NCBI GenBank assembly: GCA_016193485.1
Contig: JACPRZ010000063.1
Location: 288,788-352,787 of the forward strand
Direction: 5' to 3'
DNA from: Bacteroidota bacterium
Lineage (GTDB): Bacteria > Bacteroidota > Bacteroidia > JACPRZ01
Length of the DNA: 64,000 nt
This document shows, in pieces, positions 36,939 to 44,048 of the stretch (within the stretch, counting starts at the first letter, position 1; each line of letters opens with the position of its first letter). Under the pieces are notes generated by a model, which did no database searches, was not told where the DNA came from, and saw only the letters and a list, made by a program, of their open reading frames with translations. A program made the position numbers and the translations under genes.

Positions 36939-37502
36939 ATGAAAACCGGATTACATAAACTCCTTGTGGCATTGTTTTGTATGGTAACTGGCGCGATTCT
37001 ATGCCAGAGTCAGGATTTGGGTAGGGTGCGGTTGCAGGTGCTGGCGGGCGGGAATGTGCCGTTTGCTTTTAATACGATTGATAAATATGAAAATGGAATT
37101 TCCTATCCAAATTACACAATTTTTGGTCTTACAGTTGAAGATACCGGAGCTGTTACAATGCCCCGCGACTGGGAAATTGAATTCAGGGCTACAAATGCAA
37201 GTGGATTTATTGACGGAGATGCCGGTAATACGCTCCTTTTTAGCACGTTGCGGTTGACGGGCTCTATAAATGCCGGTTTTGCGGGATGGGGGGTGCTTAC
37301 CTACGGGCCGCTTGATCTTACCGGTGCCGACCAGATCATTGCCGAAGATGCCGATATGGATGATGTACCATCAGAAGAACCCACCTCACCCACCGATCAG
37401 ATTGCCATCACATACGATTGCGGCACTGTTGTACCGTTGCTGGGCTCACCTGCCGATTTTTACGGAGTTGATATCCTTTTTACTTTTACGGTTAACTTCT
37501 GA
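36939..37502 (+). CDS. Secreted subunit-like protein 3 (divergent paralogue)
   Basis: A 187-residue exported protein (signal LLVALFCMVTGAILC) related to the two before it: VRLQVLAGGNVPFAFNTIDKYENGI aligns with their EGGNIEFVFN...KNGI block. It lacks the NTMDL and DYNPDRY blocks, keeps one cysteine (ITYDCGTV), and ends in a strongly amphipathic beta strand, YGVDILFTFTVNF, with alternating aromatic residues. The strand could pair with a barrel or with another subunit. As the last and most divergent member it might be a tip or anchor protein; this is inference. Confidence 0.7.
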   Translation: MKTGLHKLLVALFCMVTGAILCQSQDLGRVRLQVLAGGNVPFAFNTIDKYENGISYPNYTIFGLTVEDTGAVTMPRDWEIEFRATNASGFIDGDAGNTLLFSTLRLTGSINAGFAGWGVLTYGPLDLTGADQIIAEDADMDDVPSEEPTSPTDQIAITYDCGTVVPLLGSPADFYGVDILFTFTVNF

Positions 37503-37518
37503 ATTTTAATTGTTTTTT

Positions 37519-37635
37519 GTTACTGTTCACCTCACCCCTGCCCCTCTCCTACTAAATAGGAGAGGGGTAAATTCCCCCTTCTATTGTTTTTAAGAGAAGG
37601 GGGTAGGGGGATGAGTTAAAAGGGTGAATAGCAAC
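37519..37635. repeat. Nested palindromic element with GTTACT-type ends
   Basis: Outer arms GTTACTGTTCAC (37519-37530) and GTGAATAGCAAC (37624-37635) enclose a CCCCTCTCCTACT / AATAGGAGAGGGG hairpin (37541-37567) and a second C-rich stem (CCCCCTTCT with AGAAGGGGG, 37573-37600). The outer arms match those at 27997/28146 and about 57431/57580. It lies downstream of subunit gene 3 and may also stop transcription. Confidence 0.75.
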
Positions 37636-37704
37636 TATTTTTTATAAGTTTTCATGTAATTTTTGAACCTTTTTACTCAATTTTCGTATATTACGGAATT
37701 ATGG

Positions 37705-37712
37705 TAACTTTG
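37705..37712 (+). promoter_or_regulatory. Bacteroidota -7 element of the large outer-membrane protein gene
   Basis: TAACTTTG matches TAnnTTTG exactly. Transcription from about 37719 would begin a few bases before the first leader hairpin and leave a leader of about 180 nt before the ATG at 37899. The -33 box is weak. Confidence 0.55.
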
Positions 37713-37724
37713 CCACGATTTTTT

Positions 37725-37859
37725 ATACTGATGCTGAATGATTTTGTGCTGACGCTTCGGTACATCATTCTGACATTTATCGTCAGAACAAATCATTCAG
37801 ATCAGCATATACTGATGAATTTGATTTTGCATACTTGCAAAATCAAATTCCGTCAGTAT
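37725..37859 (+). promoter_or_regulatory. Two large hairpins in the leader of the outer-membrane protein gene
   Basis: Hairpin 1 pairs 37725-37754 with 37781-37810 (ATGATTTTGTGCTGACG against CGTCAGAACAAATCAT, with few mismatches). Hairpin 2 pairs ATTTGATTTTGC (37819-37830) with GCAAAATCAAAT (37837-37848), extended by ATACTGATGA / CCGTCAGTAT at its base. They fill the presumed leader. They may be a regulatory RNA structure or a tandem palindromic repeat that happens to be transcribed. The rest of 37503-37898 contains only the nested repeat before the promoter. Confidence 0.7.
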
Positions 37860-37898
37860 ATTAAGGAAAAGGCAGGGCTGTTATTATCTTCAAAGATT

Positions 37899-40800
37899 AT
37901 GAATCTTGCTCACTTTACCGGGAAGATAAAAAGGGTGTTTGCCTTTTTTTTGGTATTCACTATATTGTTTTTTTTCCCTGACTATTCCGGTGCGCAGGAT
38001 TCATTACCGGTTACCGATTCAGCAACAATAATCAAAGCGGATACAACCGCGCCTTCTGTTATTGGGGAACCCGTATTACCGCCTGATACCGCCATCGGCA
38101 CTGCTTCTGACATTCAACCATCCGGAACTGCAACAGATAGCATAGCAGGTATTACCCCGCTTCAGGTTGATACCCAGCCGGCATTGCCTCCTCCCCCTCC
38201 GCCACCGGTTGAACTCACCTTCGTTAAATACAAATCCTTTCAGAATCCCGATTCCATCTTTTTCAATATACTTAAAGTAACCAATAATACCGATGAAACC
38301 GTTACGGGTGAAATTGTCTTTACGGTTCCCGAAGGATGGAGGATTTTCATTCCGCCCGCTTCGAGGGTGAAGGTGGCGCCCGGTAAAACAACCGCGCTGC
38401 CTTTCCGCCTTATCATTCCCAGAAATATCAAGGGGGGGGTTGGTTATGTTATTTCCGCCAACCTTACTTATGACGGTATGAAGAAAATCAATACCGCCTG
38501 CTTTGTTTCGGTTCCAAAAATATCCGACTGGAAGATAGTGGCTCCCCAGCGTATGTATTATATGACTGATGAGAGCGAGTTTGAAAAATTCTCCATCATC
38601 ATCAGCAATAATGGTAATAGCAATGAGACGGTCAAACTCAGTTTCACAATCGGAAAGCAATTGGAAATGTACCAGGCAAAAGAGGGATTGTTTGTAGCAA
38701 TGATTTCCCTGCCACCGAACACCGATACGGTTCTTACCTATTCGGTAAGGCAATTACCCTTAGAATCGACTGTGCCGGGAGATAATGATAATAAAAGTTG
38801 GAAGGATAATTCCGTCCAGGTGAAAGCAACTACCATTGAGAAGGATGAAGCGACAACCTTGTGGTTTAAAAAACTCCCCAGCATTTATTCTCATGTGCGG
38901 GAACATCCGTCACCGCTCAACCTCAATTTCGCTATCCGCAATATTTTGGCTTCTTCTATTCCGTCTGCCGATGTTTCTTTATCGGGGAAAATCATTTTCT
39001 GTAGAAAAAGAACAATTGATTATGATATAAACCAGTATTCTCTTTTCATGCGCAGGAAAGAAAATATCGGGGAATATGCGGATAGGATGTGGGTCACGAC
39101 AAGAATGTGGGCGAGATATGCTGCACCGCGCTGGTCAGTGACTGCAGGAGACCAGGGTGTTGGATTGTTTACCGGAGGGTATGGACGGGGAATTGGAGGA
39201 TATTATCAAATCAACCGGAATAATATTCTCCGCGGGGGATTTGTATATGGAATTATTCAACCGAACATTACCGGTGCGCTGATTCATGAATTAATCCTGA
39301 AAAATCTTCCCATCAGGACCATTCAATATGGCGTTAACTATTCCAGCGATACATACAACAAGATTAACTTTTTATCTTTTGGACTCTCCTCCGGTGTTTC
39401 ATTTTTACGCAACCATCGTATCAACGGGTTTCTCGGAGTAAGTTCCAACTATCATGATTATGACAATACCACTTTCCAGACAATAACGGATGATGCGGGG
39501 AAACGGTTTACCGGGTTTGCAGGTGTCATGAATTACAATTCAAAAATAAAAAAATTATCTTTGAATGCAAACACAAATATATATACCCGTCATTACGCCA
39601 ATATCTTTTCGAGGAGGTTTGAAATTTCGGCAAGGGCGCATTATGATCTTTCAAAACGGTTCGGCTTTTCAGTCCAGGGTGCGCGTACCGAATACCAGCC
39701 CTACTATTATCTTCAGGGAATCCTCATGCCCACACCTTTTTCCCTGAGTGAAATTTACAGGGGTGAATTGGTGACCAGGTTTAATCCGAAACTTTCGCTT
39801 TTTGCGGGTCCTGTGGTCCAACATTCCCGGATTCAAACCTACAGCGCCTCTACCGGGCAATATATTCCGATAGCCACCCTTTCGGAATATCTGTCGGGTC
39901 GCCTGCATTACAGATTTGACAATGGGAATGTTCTTTCTCCGTTTATTCAAACCGGATTCACAAGGGTTCTCAGGGGTGATCAGACACTTGCCGGTGATTT
40001 TTACCCTGATGCAGGATCGCTGAAACCATATTTTAATTTTACCGGTGGCATCAATTACAGGCAAAAAAACTTCCGGGTTATCGCTTATTACCGGTATGGA
40101 CCCTACAACCTTAACTGGCAGCAGGAATATTTCTATTCGGGTGTTTTCAGGCGGTCTATACAAATATTGCCTTATTATGAAGTATATCTTATCAGAAACC
40201 TGCTCCGGCTTGTCACCTATAACAGTTACATATATGAAGTTGCCGGCAGATCTACCATTTCACGACTGAACATAGGGGCGAGATTCGAATGGTATCTGAA
40301 AAATGACTGGCTGCTTTACATCAATAACAATCTTTATCTCTATTCGCGGTACAATGGCGAGGGCGACAAAAACAATGTGCGGAGTTTAGGAGTTGATTTC
40401 GGGTTTAAAAAGAAATTCAATATTCAGCAGCCCTGCCTTAAATATCACGATCTTAAAATCGTGTTTTTTGAAGACATGAACGCGAATCTTATCAAAGAGG
40501 AAAATGAACCGGGGTTGGACAATATTTATGTTTTCGTCAAAAGAGAATCCGATTCCGCCTCAAGCGCAGAATTTATCAACCTTGAAATGGTATCGGATAA
40601 CTTCGGTGAAGTAAAATGTTTCAGGATACCTGAAGGTAATTATTCACTTGAAATAAAACCGCTGCGAAAGGTGGGTGATCTGTACAATATTAACGGGGAT
40701 AACCAGAAAATCACATTACATGAACCGATGGTCTATTATGTTCCGTTTGTCATTGCCTATAAAGTTACCGGCAAAGTAGAATTAATCAGGGATCCCTTTT

Positions 40801-41597
40801 CATCTGAAGGATTGTTGACTATTGATAATATAAGGGTTACCGCAACCGATTCATCCGGTAATTCCTATTCGTGCCTGACCGACCGGTATGGAAACTATAA
40901 TTTATTTGTTCCTAAAACAGGAAAGTATAATGTTACCGTATTAAATCCGTTCAGTGACAATTTTATTCTTGAGCAGGCGGAATACCTGGTAGATTTCAAC
41001 GGGTTCAAAGAATTTGAAATTAATTTTAAATTTATTGAGAAAAAAAGACCTGTCAACATTAACGGAACCGAAAAGGGGACAGGAAGCATTTTTGACGGGC
41101 GCAGAGTAAATGGAACCGGTACGCATCAGCCGTCCGCCATACCTGCCGCGACCGAACCTGCCGAAATCATTCCACCGGCAGCCACAACGGGCACACAACC
41201 GGGTTCCGCAACAACTGTTCCCGCAGCCGGGGTACAACCGGTTACTACCCCACCGGTGGTTCCTCGCACTCTTCCGCTGAACACATCTCCTGATGCCATT
41301 AACGCCCCGCAGATAGTTGCGGAAACCGCCCCTTCAAAAGTGATAAACCCTGCACCCGGAATAAAATGGGAAGAAACACAATATTATATTGTATTCGGTT
41401 CGTTCAGCAATAAAACCAATGCTGAAAAAATGTTCAGTAAAGTCATTGATAAAGAACGGGCGATGATAATAGTTGACAAAAAGGGGTTGTATAAAGTGGT
41501 TAAGGGCTACCGCAACATGGATGAAACCCTTGCTGACCTTGAAAAGAACAAATCGGTTTTTCCGGCCGCCTGGATCAGCAAAAGGTGGGCACCGTGA
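37899..41597 (+). CDS. Giant outer-membrane protein: Ig-like domains, beta-barrel, SdrD_B-like domain, SPOR domain
   Basis: The ATG at 37899 starts a signal peptide (RVFAFFLVFTILFFFPDYSGA); the open frame to 37701 runs through the leader hairpins and is rejected. In the 1232 residues are a Pro/Thr linker (to about 100), two Ig-like domains (VELTFVKYKSFQNPDSIFF to about 305), a long beta-barrel region rich in aromatic alternation (about 340-890, RWSVTAGDQGVGLFTGGYG onward), an SdrD_B-like domain (KIVFFEDMNANLIKEENEPG), a carboxypeptidase-regulatory-like domain (RVTATDSSGNSYSCLTDRYG), another Pro/Thr linker, and a C-terminal SPOR domain (YYIVFGSFSNKTNAEKMF), which binds denuded peptidoglycan. 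The layout recalls pilus ushers (barrel with Ig-like domains) without being one by motif. A platform role for the three secreted proteins upstream is inference. Confidence 0.8.
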   Translation: MNLAHFTGKIKRVFAFFLVFTILFFFPDYSGAQDSLPVTDSATIIKADTTAPSVIGEPVLPPDTAIGTASDIQPSGTATDSIAGITPLQVDTQPALPPPPPPPVELTFVKYKSFQNPDSIFFNILKVTNNTDETVTGEIVFTVPEGWRIFIPPASRVKVAPGKTTALPFRLIIPRNIKGGVGYVISANLTYDGMKKINTACFVSVPKISDWKIVAPQRMYYMTDESEFEKFSIIISNNGNSNETVKLSFTIGKQLEMYQAKEGLFVAMISLPPNTDTVLTYSVRQLPLESTVPGDNDNKSWKDNSVQVKATTIEKDEATTLWFKKLPSIYSHVREHPSPLNLNFAIRNILASSIPSADVSLSGKIIFCRKRTIDYDINQYSLFMRRKENIGEYADRMWVTTRMWARYAAPRWSVTAGDQGVGLFTGGYGRGIGGYYQINRNNILRGGFVYGIIQPNITGALIHELILKNLPIRTIQYGVNYSSDTYNKINFLSFGLSSGVSFLRNHRINGFLGVSSNYHDYDNTTFQTITDDAGKRFTGFAGVMNYNSKIKKLSLNANTNIYTRHYANIFSRRFEISARAHYDLSKRFGFSVQGARTEYQPYYYLQGILMPTPFSLSEIYRGELVTRFNPKLSLFAGPVVQHSRIQTYSASTGQYIPIATLSEYLSGRLHYRFDNGNVLSPFIQTGFTRVLRGDQTLAGDFYPDAGSLKPYFNFTGGINYRQKNFRVIAYYRYGPYNLNWQQEYFYSGVFRRSIQILPYYEVYLIRNLLRLVTYNSYIYEVAGRSTISRLNIGARFEWYLKNDWLLYINNNLYLYSRYNGEGDKNNVRSLGVDFGFKKKFNIQQPCLKYHDLKIVFFEDMNANLIKEENEPGLDNIYVFVKRESDSASSAEFINLEMVSDNFGEVKCFRIPEGNYSLEIKPLRKVGDLYNINGDNQKITLHEPMVYYVPFVIAYKVTGKVELIRDPFSSEGLLTIDNIRVTATDSSGNSYSCLTDRYGNYNLFVPKTGKYNVTVLNPFSDNFILEQAEYLVDFNGFKEFEINFKFIEKKRPVNINGTEKGTGSIFDGRRVNGTGTHQPSAIPAATEPAEIIPPAATTGTQPGSATTVPAAGVQPVTTPPVVPRTLPLNTSPDAINAPQIVAETAPSKVINPAPGIKWEETQYYIVFGSFSNKTNAEKMFSKVIDKERAMIIVDKKGLYKVVKGYRNMDETLADLEKNKSVFPAAWISKRWAP

Positions 41598-41604
41598 GAA
41601 AGAA

Positions 41605-41660
41605 GTCCCAAGTTCCATCCCGATAACTATCGGGACCAAGACCCAAGAATCAAGTCCCGG
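41605..41660. repeat. AAGTCCCAAG repeat with CCCGATA palindrome
   Basis: The AAGTCCCAAG wording of 26778-26850 recurs here, interrupted by CCCGATAACTATCGGG, a copy of the short palindrome also at 20619, 54454 and 57313. It lies directly after the outer-membrane protein gene. Confidence 0.55.
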
Positions 41661-41692
41661 AAAGTTCAGTTGGAAATTTGTATCCTAAGTAT

Positions 41693-41737
41693 GAGTCCCC
41701 TTCAAAAAGTCAAAAAAATACTTTTTAGAATGGACTC
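41693..41737 (+). promoter_or_regulatory. GAGTCC inverted repeat in front of greA
   Basis: GAGTCCCCTTCAAAAAGT (41693-41710) pairs with ACTTTTTAGAATGGACTC (41720-41737) at 14 of 18 positions around an A-rich loop, ending nine bases before the greA ATG. A related pair surrounds another repeat in front of nusA (49106-49276). It could occlude the start region in the mRNA or be a dispersed palindrome. Confidence 0.6.
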
Positions 41738-41746
41738 AAGTATATT

Positions 41747-42220
41747 ATGGCAAATGAAGTAACATATTACAGTGAAGAAGGATTGAAAAAACTCCTGAAG
41801 GAACTTCACCGCCTGAAAACCGGTGAACGTACCGCTATTGCACAACAGATAGCCGAAGCGAGGGAAAAAGGTGATCTTTCGGAAAATGCCGAGTATAAGG
41901 CGGCAAAAGAAGCACAGTCCATGCTTGAAACAAAAATTTCGAAGATGGAAGAGGCATTGTCTAATGCGCGTGTCATGGATAAGTCCCAAAAAACCGGAAC
42001 CGATGTCCGGATATTATCGGAAGTAAAATTAAAAAACCTGGATAATAATTCCACCCTTTTATATATCCTTGTTTCGGAAAGCGAAGCCGATCTTAAGGCC
42101 GGAAAAATTTCAATTACATCTCCCATTGGGAAAGCATTGCTTGGCAAAAAGAAAGAAGACGAGGTTGAAGTTTCCGTACCATCGGGAAAATTACGGTTTA
42201 AAATTCTTGATATTAAATAA
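41747..42220 (+). CDS. greA: Transcription elongation factor GreA
   Basis: A 157-residue factor that rescues backtracked RNA polymerase by stimulating transcript cleavage. The N-terminal coiled coil runs from SEEGLKKLLKELHRL, and its tip carries the acidic residues in EKGDLSENAEYKAAKEAQS that enter the secondary channel. The C-terminal FKBP-like domain has SPIGKALLGKKKEDEVEV and PSGKLRFKILDI. Length is normal. It stands alone behind the GAGTCC inverted repeat. Confidence 0.95.
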   Translation: MANEVTYYSEEGLKKLLKELHRLKTGERTAIAQQIAEAREKGDLSENAEYKAAKEAQSMLETKISKMEEALSNARVMDKSQKTGTDVRILSEVKLKNLDNNSTLLYILVSESEADLKAGKISITSPIGKALLGKKKEDEVEVSVPSGKLRFKILDIK

Positions 42221-42229
42221 TATATCATC

Positions 42230-42262
42230 AGACCTTCAAGGTTTTTAAAACCTTGAAGGTCT
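42230..42262. repeat. Perfect palindrome between greA and the HIT gene
   Basis: AGACCTTCAAGGTTTT and its mirror AAAACCTTGAAGGTCT meet at a single central base. This GACCTTCAAGG palindrome is of a type often seen between genes in Bacteroidota genomes. It could end greA transcription. Confidence 0.7.
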
Positions 42263-42278
42263 TGACTTGTCAGTAGTT

Positions 42279-42677
42279 ATGCCGTCTATCTTTACGCGCA
42301 TTATTAACAGTGAAATACCCGGCTATAAAATTGCCGAGGATGAAAAGTTCTTTGCATTCCTCGACATCCGCCCCCTCGCCAAAGGACATACGCTTGTGAT
42401 AACAAAAAAGGAAATTGATTATATTTTTGACGTTGATGATAATCTCTATTCAGGTATGTGGCTGTTTTCAAAAGGAGTGGCGCATGCTATCGAGAAAGTC
42501 ATTCCCTGCGCCCGCATCGGCATTGCGGTAGTGGGGCTTGAGGTTCCCCATGCTCATATTCACCTTATTCCAATCAACCATATTGAAGATACAAGTTTTA
42601 CGAAGCCGCGTCTGAATATTTCAAATGAAGAACTGGCGGAAATTGCTGCGAAAATCAGAGGGGAATACGGGAAATAA
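42279..42677 (+). CDS. HIT-family nucleotide hydrolase/transferase
   Basis: The ATG at 42279 is preferred to an in-frame TTG at 42267 because MPSIFTRIINSEIPGYKIAEDE is the usual start of the family. The 132-residue protein has the histidine triad HAHIHLIPI, with the upstream ARIGIAVVGLEVPHAH strand, and DEKFFAFLDIRPLAKGHTLVI as the nucleotide-binding half. HIT (Hint-like) proteins cleave nucleoside phosphoramidates or adenylates. The precise substrate cannot be read from the sequence. Confidence 0.93.
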   Translation: MPSIFTRIINSEIPGYKIAEDEKFFAFLDIRPLAKGHTLVITKKEIDYIFDVDDNLYSGMWLFSKGVAHAIEKVIPCARIGIAVVGLEVPHAHIHLIPINHIEDTSFTKPRLNISNEELAEIAAKIRGEYGK

Positions 42678-42723
42678 GGGTTAGGGGTAAATACTATCCA
42701 TCCGCTTTAGCGGGTAAAAATCC

Positions 42724-43557
42724 TCACCTCTTTAACAGCCCCCTCAGCGCTCCGAGGTTCACTTCATCCCAATTCTCGTCCTTCGGTGTTTCCAGAACTT
42801 TCGGAAGATTGATAAATGTGTTCATAACATAGCGGAACGCATCTTTTCCTATTTTCCCTTTTCCGATATGTTCATGGCGGTCTTTGCGGCTGGCAAAATC
42901 GCCCTTTGAATCATTGAGATGAACGGCATGAAGATTTGATAACCCGATGATCTTATCAAATTTTGTAATGGTATCGTCAAATATCGAACGGGTACGTATG
43001 TCATATCCTGCTGCAAAGGCATGGCAGGTATCAAAACATACTCCGCAGCGTGTAGTTCCGGTCTTATCGAGCATCGCTCGCAGATGTTCGAATTTCCATC
43101 CCACCGAAGTTCCCTGCCCGGCAGTGGTCTCAAAAAGAATTTTTACGGATGAACCAGGTGTTGCCGAGAGAATTTCTTTAACCGCATCGGCAATCCGGGA
43201 AATACCTTCTTCTTCGCTCTGGCCTTTCAAAGCGCCCGGATGAACCACAGTAAATGCAAGCCCAAGTTGATGGCAGCGCTCCACTTCGGATGTCATGTTT
43301 TCAACAGAAAGATGACGGAGTTTGGGATCGCTGGTGGCAAGATTGACCAGGTACGATGCGTGGGAAAAAATAATTTTTACTTTACTTTTTCCAAATGCCG
43401 TCCTGAAATCATTTATTTCATCTGCCGACAGCGGTTTTGGCGTCCACTGGCGCTGGTTGCGGGTGAACATCTGAAAAGTATCAATGCCGAGTTTTTCCGC
43501 TTCTTCAAAGGCAGTATGCAAACCACCGCTGACAGAACAATGGACGCCTAATAACAT
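42724..43557 (-). CDS. nfo: Endonuclease IV (AP endonuclease)
   Basis: The ATG at 43557 gives the conserved N-terminus MLLGVHCSVSGGLHTAFEEA; a longer frame adds 34 residues without similarity. The 277-residue TIM-barrel enzyme cuts at abasic sites using a cluster of metal ions. Metal ligands are visible in FSHASYLVNLA, FTVVHPGALKG, ILFETTAGQG, CFDTCHAFAAGYD, HAVHLNDSKGDFASRKDRH and HIGKGKIG; these follow the family order. It reads toward the HIT gene. Confidence 0.95.
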   Translation of the reverse strand: MLLGVHCSVSGGLHTAFEEAEKLGIDTFQMFTRNQRQWTPKPLSADEINDFRTAFGKSKVKIIFSHASYLVNLATSDPKLRHLSVENMTSEVERCHQLGLAFTVVHPGALKGQSEEEGISRIADAVKEILSATPGSSVKILFETTAGQGTSVGWKFEHLRAMLDKTGTTRCGVCFDTCHAFAAGYDIRTRSIFDDTITKFDKIIGLSNLHAVHLNDSKGDFASRKDRHEHIGKGKIGKDAFRYVMNTFINLPKVLETPKDENWDEVNLGALRGLLKR

Positions 43558-43609
43558 ATAAAAGTAAAATTGTTTGTTGAAAATTCTTGTAACTGTAAAA
43601 TGACACGTA

Positions 43610-43951
43610 TTAAAATGAAAACATTTTAAGCAACGGGTTCCGATAAAAAATGCCCACAAACAGAAGGCCTGTTACAAACGGTATCCCCGAAAAAAATTTA
43701 AATTCATCCCTTCCGGTGAACTCACAAATCATCCACCAGGAATTGGCAACTATCCAGCAGCAAACCGCCAGGTTAATCCAGAAAGAATTTACATGCCATG
43801 TTTTAACGGCAATATACACAGCCACCAACAACGTTGGTGCAATCATGAACACGCCCAGAACTTTCCATTCCAGCAGCCAGCAGGTGTCTTTCATCAACCA
43901 TAGCGGAATGTGAATATTTTCAAAGCGGCCGGGATCTTTTAATTTTTCCAT
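43610..43951 (-). CDS. Small hypothetical membrane protein
   Basis: A 113-residue protein counted from the ATG at 43951 (MEKLKDPGRFENIHIP); an ATG ten codons upstream is possible. Three hydrophobic segments are visible: VLGVFMIAPTLLVAVYIAV, FWINLAVCCWIVANSWWMI and FFSGIPFVTGLLFVGIFY. No family recognised. It lies 52 bp upstream of nfo on the same strand, and its divergent neighbour is the sensor kinase. Confidence 0.6.
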   Translation of the reverse strand: MEKLKDPGRFENIHIPLWLMKDTCWLLEWKVLGVFMIAPTLLVAVYIAVKTWHVNSFWINLAVCCWIVANSWWMICEFTGRDEFKFFSGIPFVTGLLFVGIFYRNPLLKMFSF

Positions 43952-44015
43952 AGTTGTATTTCCGGGTATTTCCGGTCGCAAAGTAACATATAAATTATTA
44001 TCACTATCAAAAAGT

Positions 44016-44023
44016 TACCTTTG
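44016..44023 (+). promoter_or_regulatory. Bacteroidota -7 element for the sensor-kinase operon
   Basis: TACCTTTG matches the consensus exactly, 25 bp before the kinase ATG at 44049. The leader would be about 20 nt. Confidence 0.6.
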
Positions 44024-44048
44024 CTTTGTCACTTCAAATAAAAAGACG

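Noticed and set aside
37701..37898. Upstream start for the large barrel protein
   Set aside because: The extra 66 residues are encoded by the promoter and leader hairpins and would block the signal peptide at 37899.
35510..41597. Classical FimD/PapC usher with standard pilins
   Set aside because: No usher N- or C-terminal motifs and no typical pilin motifs are visible; only a functional analogy is proposed.
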